Assembly (NCBI GenBank): GCA_029251525.1
Contig: JAQXDE010000035.1
Location: forward strand, 310,001 to 374,000
Direction: 5' to 3'
From: Saprospiraceae bacterium
Lineage (GTDB): Bacteria; Bacteroidota; Bacteroidia; Chitinophagales; Saprospiraceae
Length of the DNA: 64,000 nt
The notes beneath the pieces are model-generated. The model was not told where the DNA came from, ran no database searches, and saw only the letters and a list, made by a program, of their open reading frames with translations. The position numbers and the translations under genes are program-made. This document shows, piece by piece, positions 10,656-21,151 of this stretch; position 1 is the stretch's first letter, and each line of letters opens with the position of its first letter.

Positions 10656-11780
10656 CTAGTTGATTTCTTTAAACTTCTTCCAAACTGCTTGCGCTAAATC
10701 ATCAGTTAGTTTTTCTAAATAATAACTCCCTGCTGCTGGATCTTGCACTTTGTCCAAGTAACTTTCTAGCTGCATTAGGTATTGAGTATTTAGTGCAATC
10801 CTTTGAGCATTCAAAGTTTCTTTTTTATTTTTAAAACTATCAGATGGGTAAATGTATAATCTGTTAGTTCCTCCAATTACTGCAGACATAGCTTGTGTAG
10901 TTGCTTTAATTTTATTGTAATTTTCATCGTCGGTTTGAGTTGATGAGGTTAAATGTGTTTCTATTGTGATATTTGATTTTAAAGAGCTCTTCCAACTTTT
11001 GACAATTAAATTCCAAAGTATTTTTAATACTCTTATTTTTGCAATATTTAAAAAATAGGAATCATCGAGTTGAATTGAAAATTGAATATTGGAAAGTAGG
11101 CTTTTCAATTCTAAGTCTTTTTTATTCCATTTTTCTAAATAAGAGTTTGCTTTTGATATCGTTTGCACCACTTCTTCTACAACGTTTTTTTGTCCTTGGT
11201 GAAAAACACGTGCGTTTATTGTTATTAACTTGGCTAGAGGAAGTTGTTTTGATAATTTTTGGATTACTGGATATTCAGATGGAAGAATAGTTGTACCATC
11301 TGAAAATTGAATGGAAAAGGCTACTTTTTTCAGGTTTAAATCTTTGTCTTTTACAATGGAAAGAAAGTTTTGGACAATACTTTTCCATGTTTTTTGATGA
11401 AAAATGAAACCAGTTGAAATCCATTCATGATTGATGCCTGTTAATAAGACTCGCAGTTCCTTTTTATTGGGACTTTTTAATAATTCAAAACATAAAGCAT
11501 TAGCCCCTTTTTCCAAAAGGATGAGTGCTTCCTTATTGGCTGTTTTCACATTTTTAACAATAATAAGAACGCCTTTTTCCCAATTATTAGATTTTCCATC
11601 TCTCAAAATTGGCTTGGGCAGTTCTTTTAAATCATCCGAATGCGCAAAAGGAGATACCTTTAATTCTTCACTGATTATCCAATTCAAATTCTCAATTGGT
11701 TTACCCTTCAAATCTTTCTCGACTTTTGTTAGCCAATTTTGCTTTGATGATTTTTTAAAATCCTTAAATGATAATTTCAT
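10656..11780 (-). CDS. mutA: methylmalonyl-CoA mutase, small subunit, short form
   Basis: Non-catalytic partner of MutB. The 374-residue chain (start MKLSFKDFKK) covers only the barrel domain, ending with DPAAGSYYLEKLTDDLAQAVWKKF, a motif shared with MutB. The C-terminal cobalamin-like domain of the about 620-residue actinobacterial small subunits is absent. I chose the ATG at 11780 over the in-frame one at 11816, because a TATCTTTG promoter box at 11814-11821 would overlap the longer start and conservation begins at MKLSF. First gene of the propionate operon. The sequence is divergent and lysine-rich compared with MutB. Confidence 0.85.
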   Translation of the reverse strand: MKLSFKDFKKSSKQNWLTKVEKDLKGKPIENLNWIISEELKVSPFAHSDDLKELPKPILRDGKSNNWEKGVLIIVKNVKTANKEALILLEKGANALCFELLKSPNKKELRVLLTGINHEWISTGFIFHQKTWKSIVQNFLSIVKDKDLNLKKVAFSIQFSDGTTILPSEYPVIQKLSKQLPLAKLITINARVFHQGQKNVVEEVVQTISKANSYLEKWNKKDLELKSLLSNIQFSIQLDDSYFLNIAKIRVLKILWNLIVKSWKSSLKSNITIETHLTSSTQTDDENYNKIKATTQAMSAVIGGTNRLYIYPSDSFKNKKETLNAQRIALNTQYLMQLESYLDKVQDPAAGSYYLEKLTDDLAQAVWKKFKEIN

Positions 11781-11813
11781 GCAATATATTTTCAAGACTT
11801 GTAAAAACTCTAA

Positions 11814-11821
11814 CAAAGATA
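11814..11821 (-). promoter_or_regulatory. TAnnTTTG promoter box of the mutA-accC-mutB-pccB operon
   Basis: Minus strand reads TATCTTTG, an exact Bacteroidota -7 box, 33 bases before the chosen mutA ATG. It fixes the start choice for mutA. Confidence 0.55.
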
Positions 11822-11960
11822 TTCAAACAAAACTAAGGTACAAAGTCTATTTTTCTTTTTCTGAGGATCAAAAAAGGTTTTCTTTTTTTTGTTAAAATGT
11901 TGGGATTTGACAAAGATTTAGATAATTTCCATTTCATTTAACAAAACGAAAAAAAAACAT

Positions 11961-13733
11961 ATGCAACTATCAACTTTAGACTGGTCAATTGTCGGTATTT
12001 ATTTCTTTATGGTTTTGGCCGTAGGTCTATATTTTTCCAAAAAGTCAAGTTCGAGTATAAATGAATTTTTCCTTTCTGGGAGAAACATGCCATGGTGGCT
12101 ATTGGGAATATCTATGGTTGCAACAACTTTTTCCTCCGATACACCTAATCTAGTAGCTGGACTTGTTCGTGAAAATGGTGTATCTGGTAATTGGGGTTGG
12201 TGGGCATTTTTGGTAACAGGAATGTTGACGGTTTTTGTTTATGCTAAATTGTGGCGAAGATCTGAAGTTTTAACCGATATTGAATTTTATGAATTAAGAT
12301 ATAGTGGGAGTACTGCGGCATTCTTGAGAGGATTTCGTGCGCTCTATTTAGGATTAGTCTTCAATGTTTTAGTGATGGGAACGGTCTCTCTGGCTGCAAT
12401 CAAATTTGGAGAAATTGTACTCGGTTTGGAAGGCTGGAAAACTTTATTGATAGCTGGAACTGTTACAATTTCATATAGCACTTTAGGTGGTTTAAAGGCA
12501 GTAATAATTACTGATTTTGTACAGTTTGTATTGGCAATGATTGGTTCAATTTGGGCTTGTATTTATATTGTTAATTTACCTGAAATTGGAGGTCTTTCTT
12601 CTTTGATTACACATGAGGCAGTTGCCCCAAAGCTATCTCTTTTGCCAGATATGTCTGATCCTTCCGTCTGGGTTCCAGTATTGATGGTTCCTTTGGCCGT
12701 TCAATGGTGGGCCTCCTATTATCCTGGATCAGAACCAGGTGGCGGTGGATACATAGCACAACGAATGTTCTCTGCAAAAGATGAAAAAAATGCTATTGGA
12801 GCGACCTTATTATTTAATATCGCTCACTATGCCTTGAGACCATTTCCGTGGATACTAATTGCATTGGCTTCGTTAGTTATCTTTCCTGAATTAAGTGACA
12901 TTTCTTCAGTTTTTCCAACATTATCAGCAGATAAAATTGGTCATGATATTTCCTATCCTGCCATGCTGACTAAATTGCCATCCGGACTTTTAGGTTTAGT
13001 TGCTGCAAGTTTGATCGCAGCATTTATGTCGACAATGAGTACACAAATGAACTTAGGGGCATCTTATTTAGTTAATGATTTTTATAGAAGATTTATTAAA
13101 CCTGAGGCGTCTCAAAAGGAGTTGATTAATGCTGCAAAAGGATTTACTGTAATTAGTGCAATTCTAGGGATGGGATTAGGTTTAGTTTTAACTGATGCAA
13201 CACAAGCATTTAACTTACTTTTACTTTTAGGAGCTGGAACTGGGGCTATCTACATATTGAGATGGTTTTGGTGGAGAATTAATGCTATGACAGAAATTGT
13301 TGCAATGGTAGCGTCGTTGGTGATAGCAGGATTTTTTACATTTGGTAATCACGGATTGGAAGGATGGCAAACTCTTGTTGTTGGCGCACTTCTGACTACG
13401 ATTATTTGGATAGGTTCTACTTTTATTACGGAGCCGACTGATGAAAAAACACTACGTAATTTTTATAAAAAAATTAGACCTAGTGGAAGTGGCTGGGATA
13501 AAGTCATAGAAAATGCAAAAGCTGATGGTGTTGAAATTGTAAAAGAAAAAAGTCAATTGCCATTAGAATTACTGTGCTGGTTAGTTGGTTGTATTTCTGT
13601 TTACTCGACATTGTTCGCGACAGGTAATTGGATTTATGGAAATGTTTCTACTGCTTCAATTTTGACTGTGATTGCACTTACTGGAGGAGCATTTTTATTT
13701 AGGGTCTGGGGAAGTTTACAAACAGATGAATAG
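11961..13733 (+). CDS. sodium:solute symporter (SSS family)
   Basis: Inner-membrane Na+-coupled transporter, 590 residues, with about 14 hydrophobic segments. The N-terminus LDWSIVGIYFFMVLAVGLYF followed by FFLSGRNMPWWLLGISMVATTFSSDTPN is the SSS signature region that contributes to the sodium site. Substrate cannot be read: sugars, carboxylates and amino acids are all known in the family. It is divergent from the propionate operon (180 bases between), which hints at, but does not show, uptake of a short acid or related carbon source. The cytosolic loop around DEKTLRNFYKKIRPSG near 493-508 is typical of Bacteroidota members. Confidence 0.88.
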   Translation: MQLSTLDWSIVGIYFFMVLAVGLYFSKKSSSSINEFFLSGRNMPWWLLGISMVATTFSSDTPNLVAGLVRENGVSGNWGWWAFLVTGMLTVFVYAKLWRRSEVLTDIEFYELRYSGSTAAFLRGFRALYLGLVFNVLVMGTVSLAAIKFGEIVLGLEGWKTLLIAGTVTISYSTLGGLKAVIITDFVQFVLAMIGSIWACIYIVNLPEIGGLSSLITHEAVAPKLSLLPDMSDPSVWVPVLMVPLAVQWWASYYPGSEPGGGGYIAQRMFSAKDEKNAIGATLLFNIAHYALRPFPWILIALASLVIFPELSDISSVFPTLSADKIGHDISYPAMLTKLPSGLLGLVAASLIAAFMSTMSTQMNLGASYLVNDFYRRFIKPEASQKELINAAKGFTVISAILGMGLGLVLTDATQAFNLLLLLGAGTGAIYILRWFWWRINAMTEIVAMVASLVIAGFFTFGNHGLEGWQTLVVGALLTTIIWIGSTFITEPTDEKTLRNFYKKIRPSGSGWDKVIENAKADGVEIVKEKSQLPLELLCWLVGCISVYSTLFATGNWIYGNVSTASILTVIALTGGAFLFRVWGSLQTDE

Positions 13734-13873
13734 AAAATGAATTTTATCTACTGATAATTAAGATCAAAAGGTAAACAAAAATGTTAAATTTTAGTTTTTA
13801 AAAGGTATTGGATAGCAGAAAGTTATTTGATACCTTTTAATTTTTTAACCGAGAATACAACAATTTTTAAAAA

Positions 13874-14533
13874 ATGAGTCATACAAGCTGTAGAGGATTT
13901 GGATTTGTGTTTGTTTTGTTATCCCTTATGAATATAAATCAATTGAATGCTCAATTAGATTGGGTCTCGTGGAGTTCTGTTCAATTAAATTACAAAGCTG
14001 GTGATAAATTTACAGTGAAGTTAAAACCCATTTGGCGACAAAAAAATGACTTGTCAAAATATGATAATACCTCGATAGACGTTATTTTATCCTATAAAAT
14101 AAATAAACAATGGTCGGTGGATATAAATAACCGTCATTGGTTTCTTCCAAAAGATGGAGATGATCGAGAGTTTTGGTTTTTTGATTTAAATCATAAAGTC
14201 CCATTATCTTCTAAATTTGTTTTTTCTAATAAACTAAGATATCATCTTGGCGTAGATTGGAATCGTGAAGATACCGATTTTTTGAGATGGCTTTCTAAAG
14301 TTTCATACAAAACAGGTAAGAAAATAAATCCATTTATTGGGTCGGATTTTTTTTATAGGTTTCCTGACGATAATGTATTTGCTAGATTAAGGTATAAAAT
14401 CGGTGCTACTCTAAGTTTAGTCAATCGTACAAAACTGACGGTTGAATATTGGCGGCAATTTAGTTTAATAGACAAGTTTGTTGAACCAGAGGCCAATTTT
14501 TTGGTGGTGAATCTTACTTATGGTTTAAATTAA
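13874..14533 (+). CDS. DUF2490 outer-membrane beta-barrel protein
   Basis: 219 residues with an N-terminal export signal (hydrophobic 8-24, ending near LNAQ) and alternating amphipathic strands rich in Trp, Arg and Asp, such as WSSVQLNYKAGDKFTVKLK and WSVDINNRHWFLPKDGD. It ends in an aromatic/hydrophobic strand as expected for a small outer-membrane barrel. The pattern fits the uncharacterised DUF2490 family. No function is known; it lies 140 bases after the symporter and may or may not share its transcript. Confidence 0.7.
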   Translation: MSHTSCRGFGFVFVLLSLMNINQLNAQLDWVSWSSVQLNYKAGDKFTVKLKPIWRQKNDLSKYDNTSIDVILSYKINKQWSVDINNRHWFLPKDGDDREFWFFDLNHKVPLSSKFVFSNKLRYHLGVDWNREDTDFLRWLSKVSYKTGKKINPFIGSDFFYRFPDDNVFARLRYKIGATLSLVNRTKLTVEYWRQFSLIDKFVEPEANFLVVNLTYGLN

Positions 14534-14778
14534 TCAAGAAAACTTAAGAGATAATAAAATCTCTATTTAACAAGAACTAAAATAATCTAGCACAAGGTTA
14601 GGATTAAAATCCTTATACGTTAAAGCACTGTTAAATTACAGAGAACGCCCACCTATTTCCTTTTCTACTACATCTTCTTTACGTTCATACAATTTTTTAT
14701 AAAATTCATTCATTATATTGTCGATTCAATTTAGATTGTTATCATTAAGGTTGAAAATTAAAAGTTAAATTTTATTTT

Positions 14779-17700
14779 ATGAAAAAACTACCCATATTAT
14801 TATTGCCATTTTTATTGATGGTTACTTTATTCAGTTTCTGTAACAATAAAAATACAATTTTAAGTGTAACTATGGAAAACTATAATTATTCTGCAGACTG
14901 GAAAATGGTGGATTCTTTGGAGGCAAAAGGATTGCCTATGTCAGCATTAGAAAAAGTAAATATAATATATGCTAAAGCAATCAAAAAAAATAACCAACCT
15001 CAGCAAGCGAAATGTTTGATGTTCAAAGGGAAATTTATGACCCAATTAGAGGAGGATGGTTTTGTAAAAGTAATTAATCAATTTTCATTGGATGAAAAAT
15101 TAGCAAAACCTCCAATGAAGTCTATGATTCAGTCAATGTTGGCTGAGCAATATTCTATCTATTTAAATCGCAATAGGTACAGGTTTAGTAATCGAACAGA
15201 AACACCTAATTTTATATCAGATGATATTCGGACTTGGACGATTAGTCAACTTGCCTCAGAAAGTAGAAAGTATTTTTTAAAATCAGTTGAGGATGAGAGT
15301 ACTAAAAATATTAAAATTCAAGAATGGGACGTGATTCTTAGGGGTGGAAAAGATGTCGATAATCTTAGGCCAACACTTTTTGATTTTTTAGGAAATCGGG
15401 CTTTAGATTTTTTGATGAACGAACAAAATTATTTGACCGAACCAGTTTATAAATTTTATATAGATCAGCCTGAAGCATTTTCATCTCCTGAGAATTTTAC
15501 TCAATTCAGGTTTCAAACAAAGGATTCTAGTTCTTCAAAATATCACACACTTCTATTGTTTCAAAAAATTTTAACTGTCCATTTAAATGATACTACGCCA
15601 GACGCATTAATTGATGCCGATTTGAAACGAGTTCGATTTGTAAGAGAAAATGGTGTAATGGATGGAAAAGATGAAATGTATTTACAAGCTTTGGAAGATA
15701 TGGCTGTTAAATATGAGGACTTTGAAGTTTCTACAATAGTCCAATATTGGATCGCACGATATTATGTGGAAAAAGGTAATAAATATCAAACAAATCCAGA
15801 GGGTGTTGGAAAATTTGATTTAAAAAAAGCATTCGGGATTTGTGAAAAAGCGATAAAGAAATCTAAAGATTCATATGGAGGAAAAAAATGTCAAAATTTA
15901 CAAAATCAAATTAAACGTAAGAATTTACAAGTGCAAATGGAGCAAGTTTCTTTGCCTAATGTACCAATGTTGGCATCTATTTCCTATAAGAATATAGAAA
16001 AGATTTATGGAAAAATAATTCGTTTAGAGGAAAAAGATAGAATGGAAATGCAAGTTTTGCAAAACGAAAATAAATTGATTCCTTTTCTAAATGACATTCC
16101 TGCAATTAAAACTTGGACAACTGATTTGCCTAAAGTAGGAGATTTTCGTGATCATATAGTGGAGATTAAAGTTGATGCCATGCCAATAGGTTTTTATTTG
16201 GTGATGATAGCAGATAACGAAGATTTTTCAGAGACTGGAAAAGCGGTATCTTTTTTATCGGTCCATGTTTCTAATATAAGTTTCTGGACTCGTCGCGATG
16301 ATGTTAATCAGAATGAATTTTTTGTTGTGAATAGGAAAACGGGGGAACCAATGGAAGGAGTAAAAGCAAGTTATTTTATTAGAGAATATAGTTCGAAAAG
16401 TCGAAAATATGAATACCTAGAGAGAGGAGAGGGGTATACTAATGAAGATGGTTATTTGAAACCAGTTTTAGGAGAAAAAGAGCATTTTCAAATTAAATGG
16501 TCAATAGGAAAGGATGTGCTCAGCTTAAAAGAATACTATTCGAACTACTACTATGAAAATCAAAAAAGAAAACGGCAACGAATTTCTTTCTTTTTAGATC
16601 GTGCTATTTATCGTCCAGGGCAAACTGTATATTTTAAGGGGTTGTTAACGGAATTTGATAAAGAAAATAAGCCTTCAATCGTAACTAATGAAAAAGTAGA
16701 AGTCATTTTTTATGATGTAAATTCTCAGGTAATCGAAAAGAAAACTTTGACGACTAATGAGTTTGGAACCTTTAATCAATCATTTCAAGCACCGAGAACA
16801 GGTTTACTAGGGCAAATGAGGATCCAAGCTGGAGGATTAGGTAATAAATACTTTAGGGTCGAGGAATATAAGCGCCCTAAATTTGAAGTAGGTTTCGATC
16901 CAATAAAAGGAAGTTTTAAGATTGGTGAAGAGGTGAAGGTTTCTGGTTACGCTAAAGCATTCGCTGGGAATAATATTGATGGAGCTAAGGTAAATTATCG
17001 CGTTGTTCGTGAAACAGTTTATCCATATAGAGGATGGAGCTGGAGATACTTTCCACCTGCAGAAAGTATGGAAATTACGAATGGTGAGACAATTACTGAT
17101 GCAGAAGGAAAGTATAATATTACATTTGCGGCGGTTCCAGATCGTTCTGCTGCTGTTAAAAATAAACCGCAATTTACTTATAAGATATATGCTGATGTAG
17201 TAGATGTTACTGGCGAAACACATTCTGCTTCGACCAATGTTTCTGTAGGCCATATCAATTTGAGGGTAGACATTTCTATTCCGGAGAGAATAGATCGAAA
17301 TAAGCTACAAGGCAAAGAATTTAAAATATCCTCTAAAAATCTGAATGGTGAATTTGAAAATTCACAAGGTGAAATAATAATACATGAATTGAAAAATGAT
17401 AATGGGATTTTAAGAGAGAAATATTTTCCACAGCCTGATCAATTTTTGATTACCAAAGAAGAATATAAGAAAGTTTTTCCATTAGATATTTATAATGAAG
17501 AAAATAAAATTAATAGATGGGAAGTAGGAGATGAGGTTATGAGAACCCGTTATGATGCTTCCCGTAATCCTTCTATTTCATTTGGAAATACCAATTGGAA
17601 GATTGGAAGTTATGTATTGATTTTAAATACAAAAGATAAATACGGAGAAAAGATAGAATTGAAAAGATATTTTACGATTTATGATTTAAAAGATGGAATT

Positions 17701-20700
17701 CCGACTAATATGCTTTCTTTTAGTCTTGTTGAAAAAGGGAAATATGAACCTGATGAGTTTGCTAAGTATTATTTTGGTTCTGCTTATCCCGAAATCAAAG
17801 TATTGCATGAGGTAGAATTTAAAAACAAAATTATTGATCGAAAATGGTTGACCGTAAATCAAATCAAAGGTTTTCAATTAAAGATAGAAGAAAAACATCG
17901 AGGTAATATTGGTTATCATATTTCCTATGTGAAAAATAATAGAAAATACAATTTGAATAAAACGATTAAAGTTCCTTGGAGTAATAAAGATTTGAAATTT
18001 GAATATAGCACATTTAGAGATAAGCTAGAACCAGGACAAGAGGAAGAATGGCGAATTAAAGTGTCTGGAGAAAAAAAAGATAAAGTTGCGGCAGAGATGG
18101 TGGCTACAATGTACGATGCCTCATTGGACCAATTCGCTCTGAATTCCTGGAATCTAAATATGTACTCAAGTCAATCAACAAGTAGGTATTTAAGAAGTGG
18201 AAACTTTGGAATTACTTATTCGCAACTTTTTGCTAAAGATTGGTACCAGAGTGAAGTCTCAGTTAATCGAAGTTATCGAGATTTAGATTGGTTTGGATTT
18301 TCTTTAAATGGTTACAATCGAAATATTAGAATTAGAGGGTCAAGGTCTTTAAATAAAATGTCAGCTACTGAGTTTCCAATGTCAGCTGAGCCCGAGATGG
18401 CGGAAATGGCAGTATTTTCTGATGAAAGTGCTACAATGGATTATGCTAATGATGAAATTGTGGAAGAGGTTGTTTCGGTTGCACTTGGTGAAGAAAGAAA
18501 ATTAGAGGATCAAATAGAAGAAGATTTCTCAGATATAAAGGTTCGGACAAATCTCAATGAAACGGTTTTCTTTATGCCTGAGTTAATGACTGATGAAAAT
18601 GGTGATGTAATTATTAAATTCAAAATGAATGAGGCTTTGACTCGTTGGAAGTTTTTGGGTTTAGCGCATACGAAAGACTTAAAATTTGGTATTACACAGA
18701 AAGAAATTGTTACCCAAAAAGAATTAATGATTACGCCTAATGCTCCCCGATTTATGCGAGAAGGCGATATGATTGAGTATTCTGCAAAGGTGAGTAATTT
18801 AACAGATAAGGAATTGGTTGGATCTGCAAAATTAGAACTCTTTGATGCAGTTACCAATAAACCGATCAATATTTTTGTCGAAAGAAAAAGTGCAACATTG
18901 CCATTTATAGTTGGAGCAGGGCAATCTGCTCCATTGACTTGGAAGTTAAAAATTCCATTTAATGAAGTTATGGCAATAACTCATAGGGTTGTCGCACAAG
19001 CAGGCGATTATTCAGACGGAGAAGAAAGTAGTTTACCAGTTTTGACAAACCGAATGTTGGTGACGGAGACAATGCCTTTGCCTATTCGAGGAAACGAAAC
19101 GAAATCATTCTCATTTGACAAAATGAAAAGTGCAAATTCAACGACTTTGCAAAATCATGAATTGACTTTGGAGTTCACCTCCAATCCAGCTTGGTATGCA
19201 ATACAAGCTTTACCTTACTTAATGGAATATCCACATCAATGTACCGAACAAATTTTTAGTAGGTATTATGCAAATAGTTTAGCAACCAATGTGGCAAATT
19301 CTCATCCTAAAGTGAAAACTATTTTTGAAAGCTGGAAAAATACTGATGCGATGTTAAGTAATTTATCTAAAAATCAAGAATTAAAAAGTGCTTTATTAGA
19401 AGAGACCCCTTGGGTGCTAGCTGCACAAAGTGAGGAACAACAAAAGAATAATATTGGTTTGCTTTTCGACATAAGTAGAATGAGTCAGGAGCGAACTGAT
19501 GCAGTTGCAACAATTGCCGAAAGGCAGTCGGATAATGGTGGGTTTTCTTGGTTTCCAGGGGGAAGGGATAGTTGGTATATTACTCAGTATATTGTGGAGG
19601 GAATGGGGCATTTGAATGAGTTAGGAGTTGATGATATCAGATCAGATTCCAAAGTTGAAAAAATGTTGAATCGTGCCATTGTATTTATTGATTCTCGAAT
19701 TGCAGAACAATATGAAAAATTGTTAAAACGAGTAAAAGATGGAAAAACAGATCTAAAAGATGATCATCTAAATAATATGGCGATCCATTATTTGTATGCA
19801 AGATCCTTTTTTATCAATCAAAAAATGGATGGAAATACTCAAGAAGCTCATGATTATTATTTAGGTCAAGCAGAGAAATATTGGTTTCGAAAAGGGATGT
19901 ATCAAGAAGGGATGTTGTCTTTAGCTTTACATCGTAATGGTAGAGTAGACGTAGCAGAGGATATGATTAAATCATTCAAAGAGCGATCGCTTAATAATAT
20001 TGAAATGGGGATGTATTGGAAGTATGACCGGGGCTATTTCTGGTATCAATTACCAATTGAAACTCACGCATTGATGATTGAAGTTTTTGATGAGATTGCT
20101 AATGATTCTAAAGCTGTGGATGATTTGAAGGTTTGGTTATTAAAGACTAAGCAAACGAATCATTGGAAAACCACAAAGGCAACTTCTGCAGCAGTTTATG
20201 CACTGTTACGGGGTGGAAGTAATTGGTTACTCGAAGATTCTCCTGTTCAAATTAATTTAGGAAATAAAAAAATTGATCAATCAAAAATGGATACTGATGC
20301 TGGAACGGGATATTTTAAAGCTAATTGGAGTGGAAAAAAAATTGATGTCTCTATGGCAGATGTAAAGGTTGAAAATCCAAATTCTGTTGTCGCTTGGGGA
20401 GCGTTGTATTGGCAATATTTTGAAGATCTAGATAAGATTACTTCTTTTGAAGACACACCACTAAAATTGAATAAAAAACTCTTTAAAATGGTTAACTCAG
20501 ACCAAGGTCCTGTAATGACAGAGTTAAAAGAAGGTTCTGAGCTTTCTCTAGGAGATAAATTGCAAGTTCGTATAGAATTGCAAGTAGATCGTCCTATGGA
20601 ATATGTCCACATGAAGGATATGCGTGCAAGTGGTTTTGAGCCATTGAATGTTTTAAGTCAATACAAATGGCAGGGAGGTTTAGGTTATTATGAAAGCACA

Positions 20701-20877
20701 AGGGATGCAAGTACTAATTTCTTTATTTCGTATTTACCAAAAGGGACTTTCGTTTTTGAATATGCAATGGTGGTTAATCATAAAGGAGATTTCAGTAATG
20801 GAGTGACGACTATTCAATGCATGTATGCGCCAGAATTTGCAAGTCATTCGGAAGGTGTTCGGGTGAAGGTTCAATAG
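14779..20877 (+). CDS. alpha-2-macroglobulin family protein with thioester motif
   Basis: A 2032-residue envelope protein predicted to trap peptidases, as bacterial A2M proteins do. An N-terminal signal (residues 1-21, ending SFC, a weak lipobox) exports it. After an alpha-helical N-terminal part there are macroglobulin-like beta domains: FFLDRAIYRPGQTVYFKGLL near 605-625 is the MG2-type signature. An acidic Met/Glu-rich low-complexity stretch near 1195-1235 sits where a bait region would lie, followed by ETVFFMPELMTDENGDV. The thioester motif is CTEQ at 1488-1491 (PHQCTEQ), followed by the alpha-toroid domain with GGFSWFPGG. It is monocistronic, closed by a strong terminator. No penicillin-binding protein pbpC is adjacent, unlike the enterobacterial pairing. 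Confidence 0.9.
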   Translation: MKKLPILLLPFLLMVTLFSFCNNKNTILSVTMENYNYSADWKMVDSLEAKGLPMSALEKVNIIYAKAIKKNNQPQQAKCLMFKGKFMTQLEEDGFVKVINQFSLDEKLAKPPMKSMIQSMLAEQYSIYLNRNRYRFSNRTETPNFISDDIRTWTISQLASESRKYFLKSVEDESTKNIKIQEWDVILRGGKDVDNLRPTLFDFLGNRALDFLMNEQNYLTEPVYKFYIDQPEAFSSPENFTQFRFQTKDSSSSKYHTLLLFQKILTVHLNDTTPDALIDADLKRVRFVRENGVMDGKDEMYLQALEDMAVKYEDFEVSTIVQYWIARYYVEKGNKYQTNPEGVGKFDLKKAFGICEKAIKKSKDSYGGKKCQNLQNQIKRKNLQVQMEQVSLPNVPMLASISYKNIEKIYGKIIRLEEKDRMEMQVLQNENKLIPFLNDIPAIKTWTTDLPKVGDFRDHIVEIKVDAMPIGFYLVMIADNEDFSETGKAVSFLSVHVSNISFWTRRDDVNQNEFFVVNRKTGEPMEGVKASYFIREYSSKSRKYEYLERGEGYTNEDGYLKPVLGEKEHFQIKWSIGKDVLSLKEYYSNYYYENQKRKRQRISFFLDRAIYRPGQTVYFKGLLTEFDKENKPSIVTNEKVEVIFYDVNSQVIEKKTLTTNEFGTFNQSFQAPRTGLLGQMRIQAGGLGNKYFRVEEYKRPKFEVGFDPIKGSFKIGEEVKVSGYAKAFAGNNIDGAKVNYRVVRETVYPYRGWSWRYFPPAESMEITNGETITDAEGKYNITFAAVPDRSAAVKNKPQFTYKIYADVVDVTGETHSASTNVSVGHINLRVDISIPERIDRNKLQGKEFKISSKNLNGEFENSQGEIIIHELKNDNGILREKYFPQPDQFLITKEEYKKVFPLDIYNEENKINRWEVGDEVMRTRYDASRNPSISFGNTNWKIGSYVLILNTKDKYGEKIELKRYFTIYDLKDGIPTNMLSFSLVEKGKYEPDEFAKYYFGSAYPEIKVLHEVEFKNKIIDRKWLTVNQIKGFQLKIEEKHRGNIGYHISYVKNNRKYNLNKTIKVPWSNKDLKFEYSTFRDKLEPGQEEEWRIKVSGEKKDKVAAEMVATMYDASLDQFALNSWNLNMYSSQSTSRYLRSGNFGITYSQLFAKDWYQSEVSVNRSYRDLDWFGFSLNGYNRNIRIRGSRSLNKMSATEFPMSAEPEMAEMAVFSDESATMDYANDEIVEEVVSVALGEERKLEDQIEEDFSDIKVRTNLNETVFFMPELMTDENGDVIIKFKMNEALTRWKFLGLAHTKDLKFGITQKEIVTQKELMITPNAPRFMREGDMIEYSAKVSNLTDKELVGSAKLELFDAVTNKPINIFVERKSATLPFIVGAGQSAPLTWKLKIPFNEVMAITHRVVAQAGDYSDGEESSLPVLTNRMLVTETMPLPIRGNETKSFSFDKMKSANSTTLQNHELTLEFTSNPAWYAIQALPYLMEYPHQCTEQIFSRYYANSLATNVANSHPKVKTIFESWKNTDAMLSNLSKNQELKSALLEETPWVLAAQSEEQQKNNIGLLFDISRMSQERTDAVATIAERQSDNGGFSWFPGGRDSWYITQYIVEGMGHLNELGVDDIRSDSKVEKMLNRAIVFIDSRIAEQYEKLLKRVKDGKTDLKDDHLNNMAIHYLYARSFFINQKMDGNTQEAHDYYLGQAEKYWFRKGMYQEGMLSLALHRNGRVDVAEDMIKSFKERSLNNIEMGMYWKYDRGYFWYQLPIETHALMIEVFDEIANDSKAVDDLKVWLLKTKQTNHWKTTKATSAAVYALLRGGSNWLLEDSPVQINLGNKKIDQSKMDTDAGTGYFKANWSGKKIDVSMADVKVENPNSVVAWGALYWQYFEDLDKITSFEDTPLKLNKKLFKMVNSDQGPVMTELKEGSELSLGDKLQVRIELQVDRPMEYVHMKDMRASGFEPLNVLSQYKWQGGLGYYESTRDASTNFFISYLPKGTFVFEYAMVVNHKGDFSNGVTTIQCMYAPEFASHSEGVRVKVQ

Positions 20878-20902
20878 AATAAAGAGAAAAGGAATACTTT
20901 GT

Positions 20903-20958
20903 AAAAGCATAGAAAAAGCCTCGTTTCTGCATGGAAATGGGGCTTTTTCTATGCTTTT
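20903..20958 (+). terminator. strong terminator after the macroglobulin gene
   Basis: Perfect 18-base arms AAAAGCATAGAAAAAGCC (20903-20920) and its complement (20941-20958), 20-base loop, with T-rich sequence at the end. Confidence 0.85.
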
Positions 20959-21151
20959 TCCCTACAAAAAAAAATATTCAACCATTATTTGTTTTAGAAT
21001 CCCTAATGTTATTTTTTTTTAAACATATTACTACCTAAAAAAAATATGAATTAATACCTAATATTCGGTATTGGTGATCTCGTATATGAAACATACTTTT
21101 GTGTTGCTATTTCTATTTAGATTAAATCCAATTAAAGGCAAGTTTTTTAAA

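Noticed and set aside
11781-11816. Longer start of mutA (12 extra residues)
   Set aside because: The upstream ATG overlaps the TATCTTTG promoter box and the extra residues have no family support.
11431-11895. 154-codon plus-strand frame opposite mutA
   Set aside because: Antisense shadow of mutA; Phe/Ser-rich with no domain.
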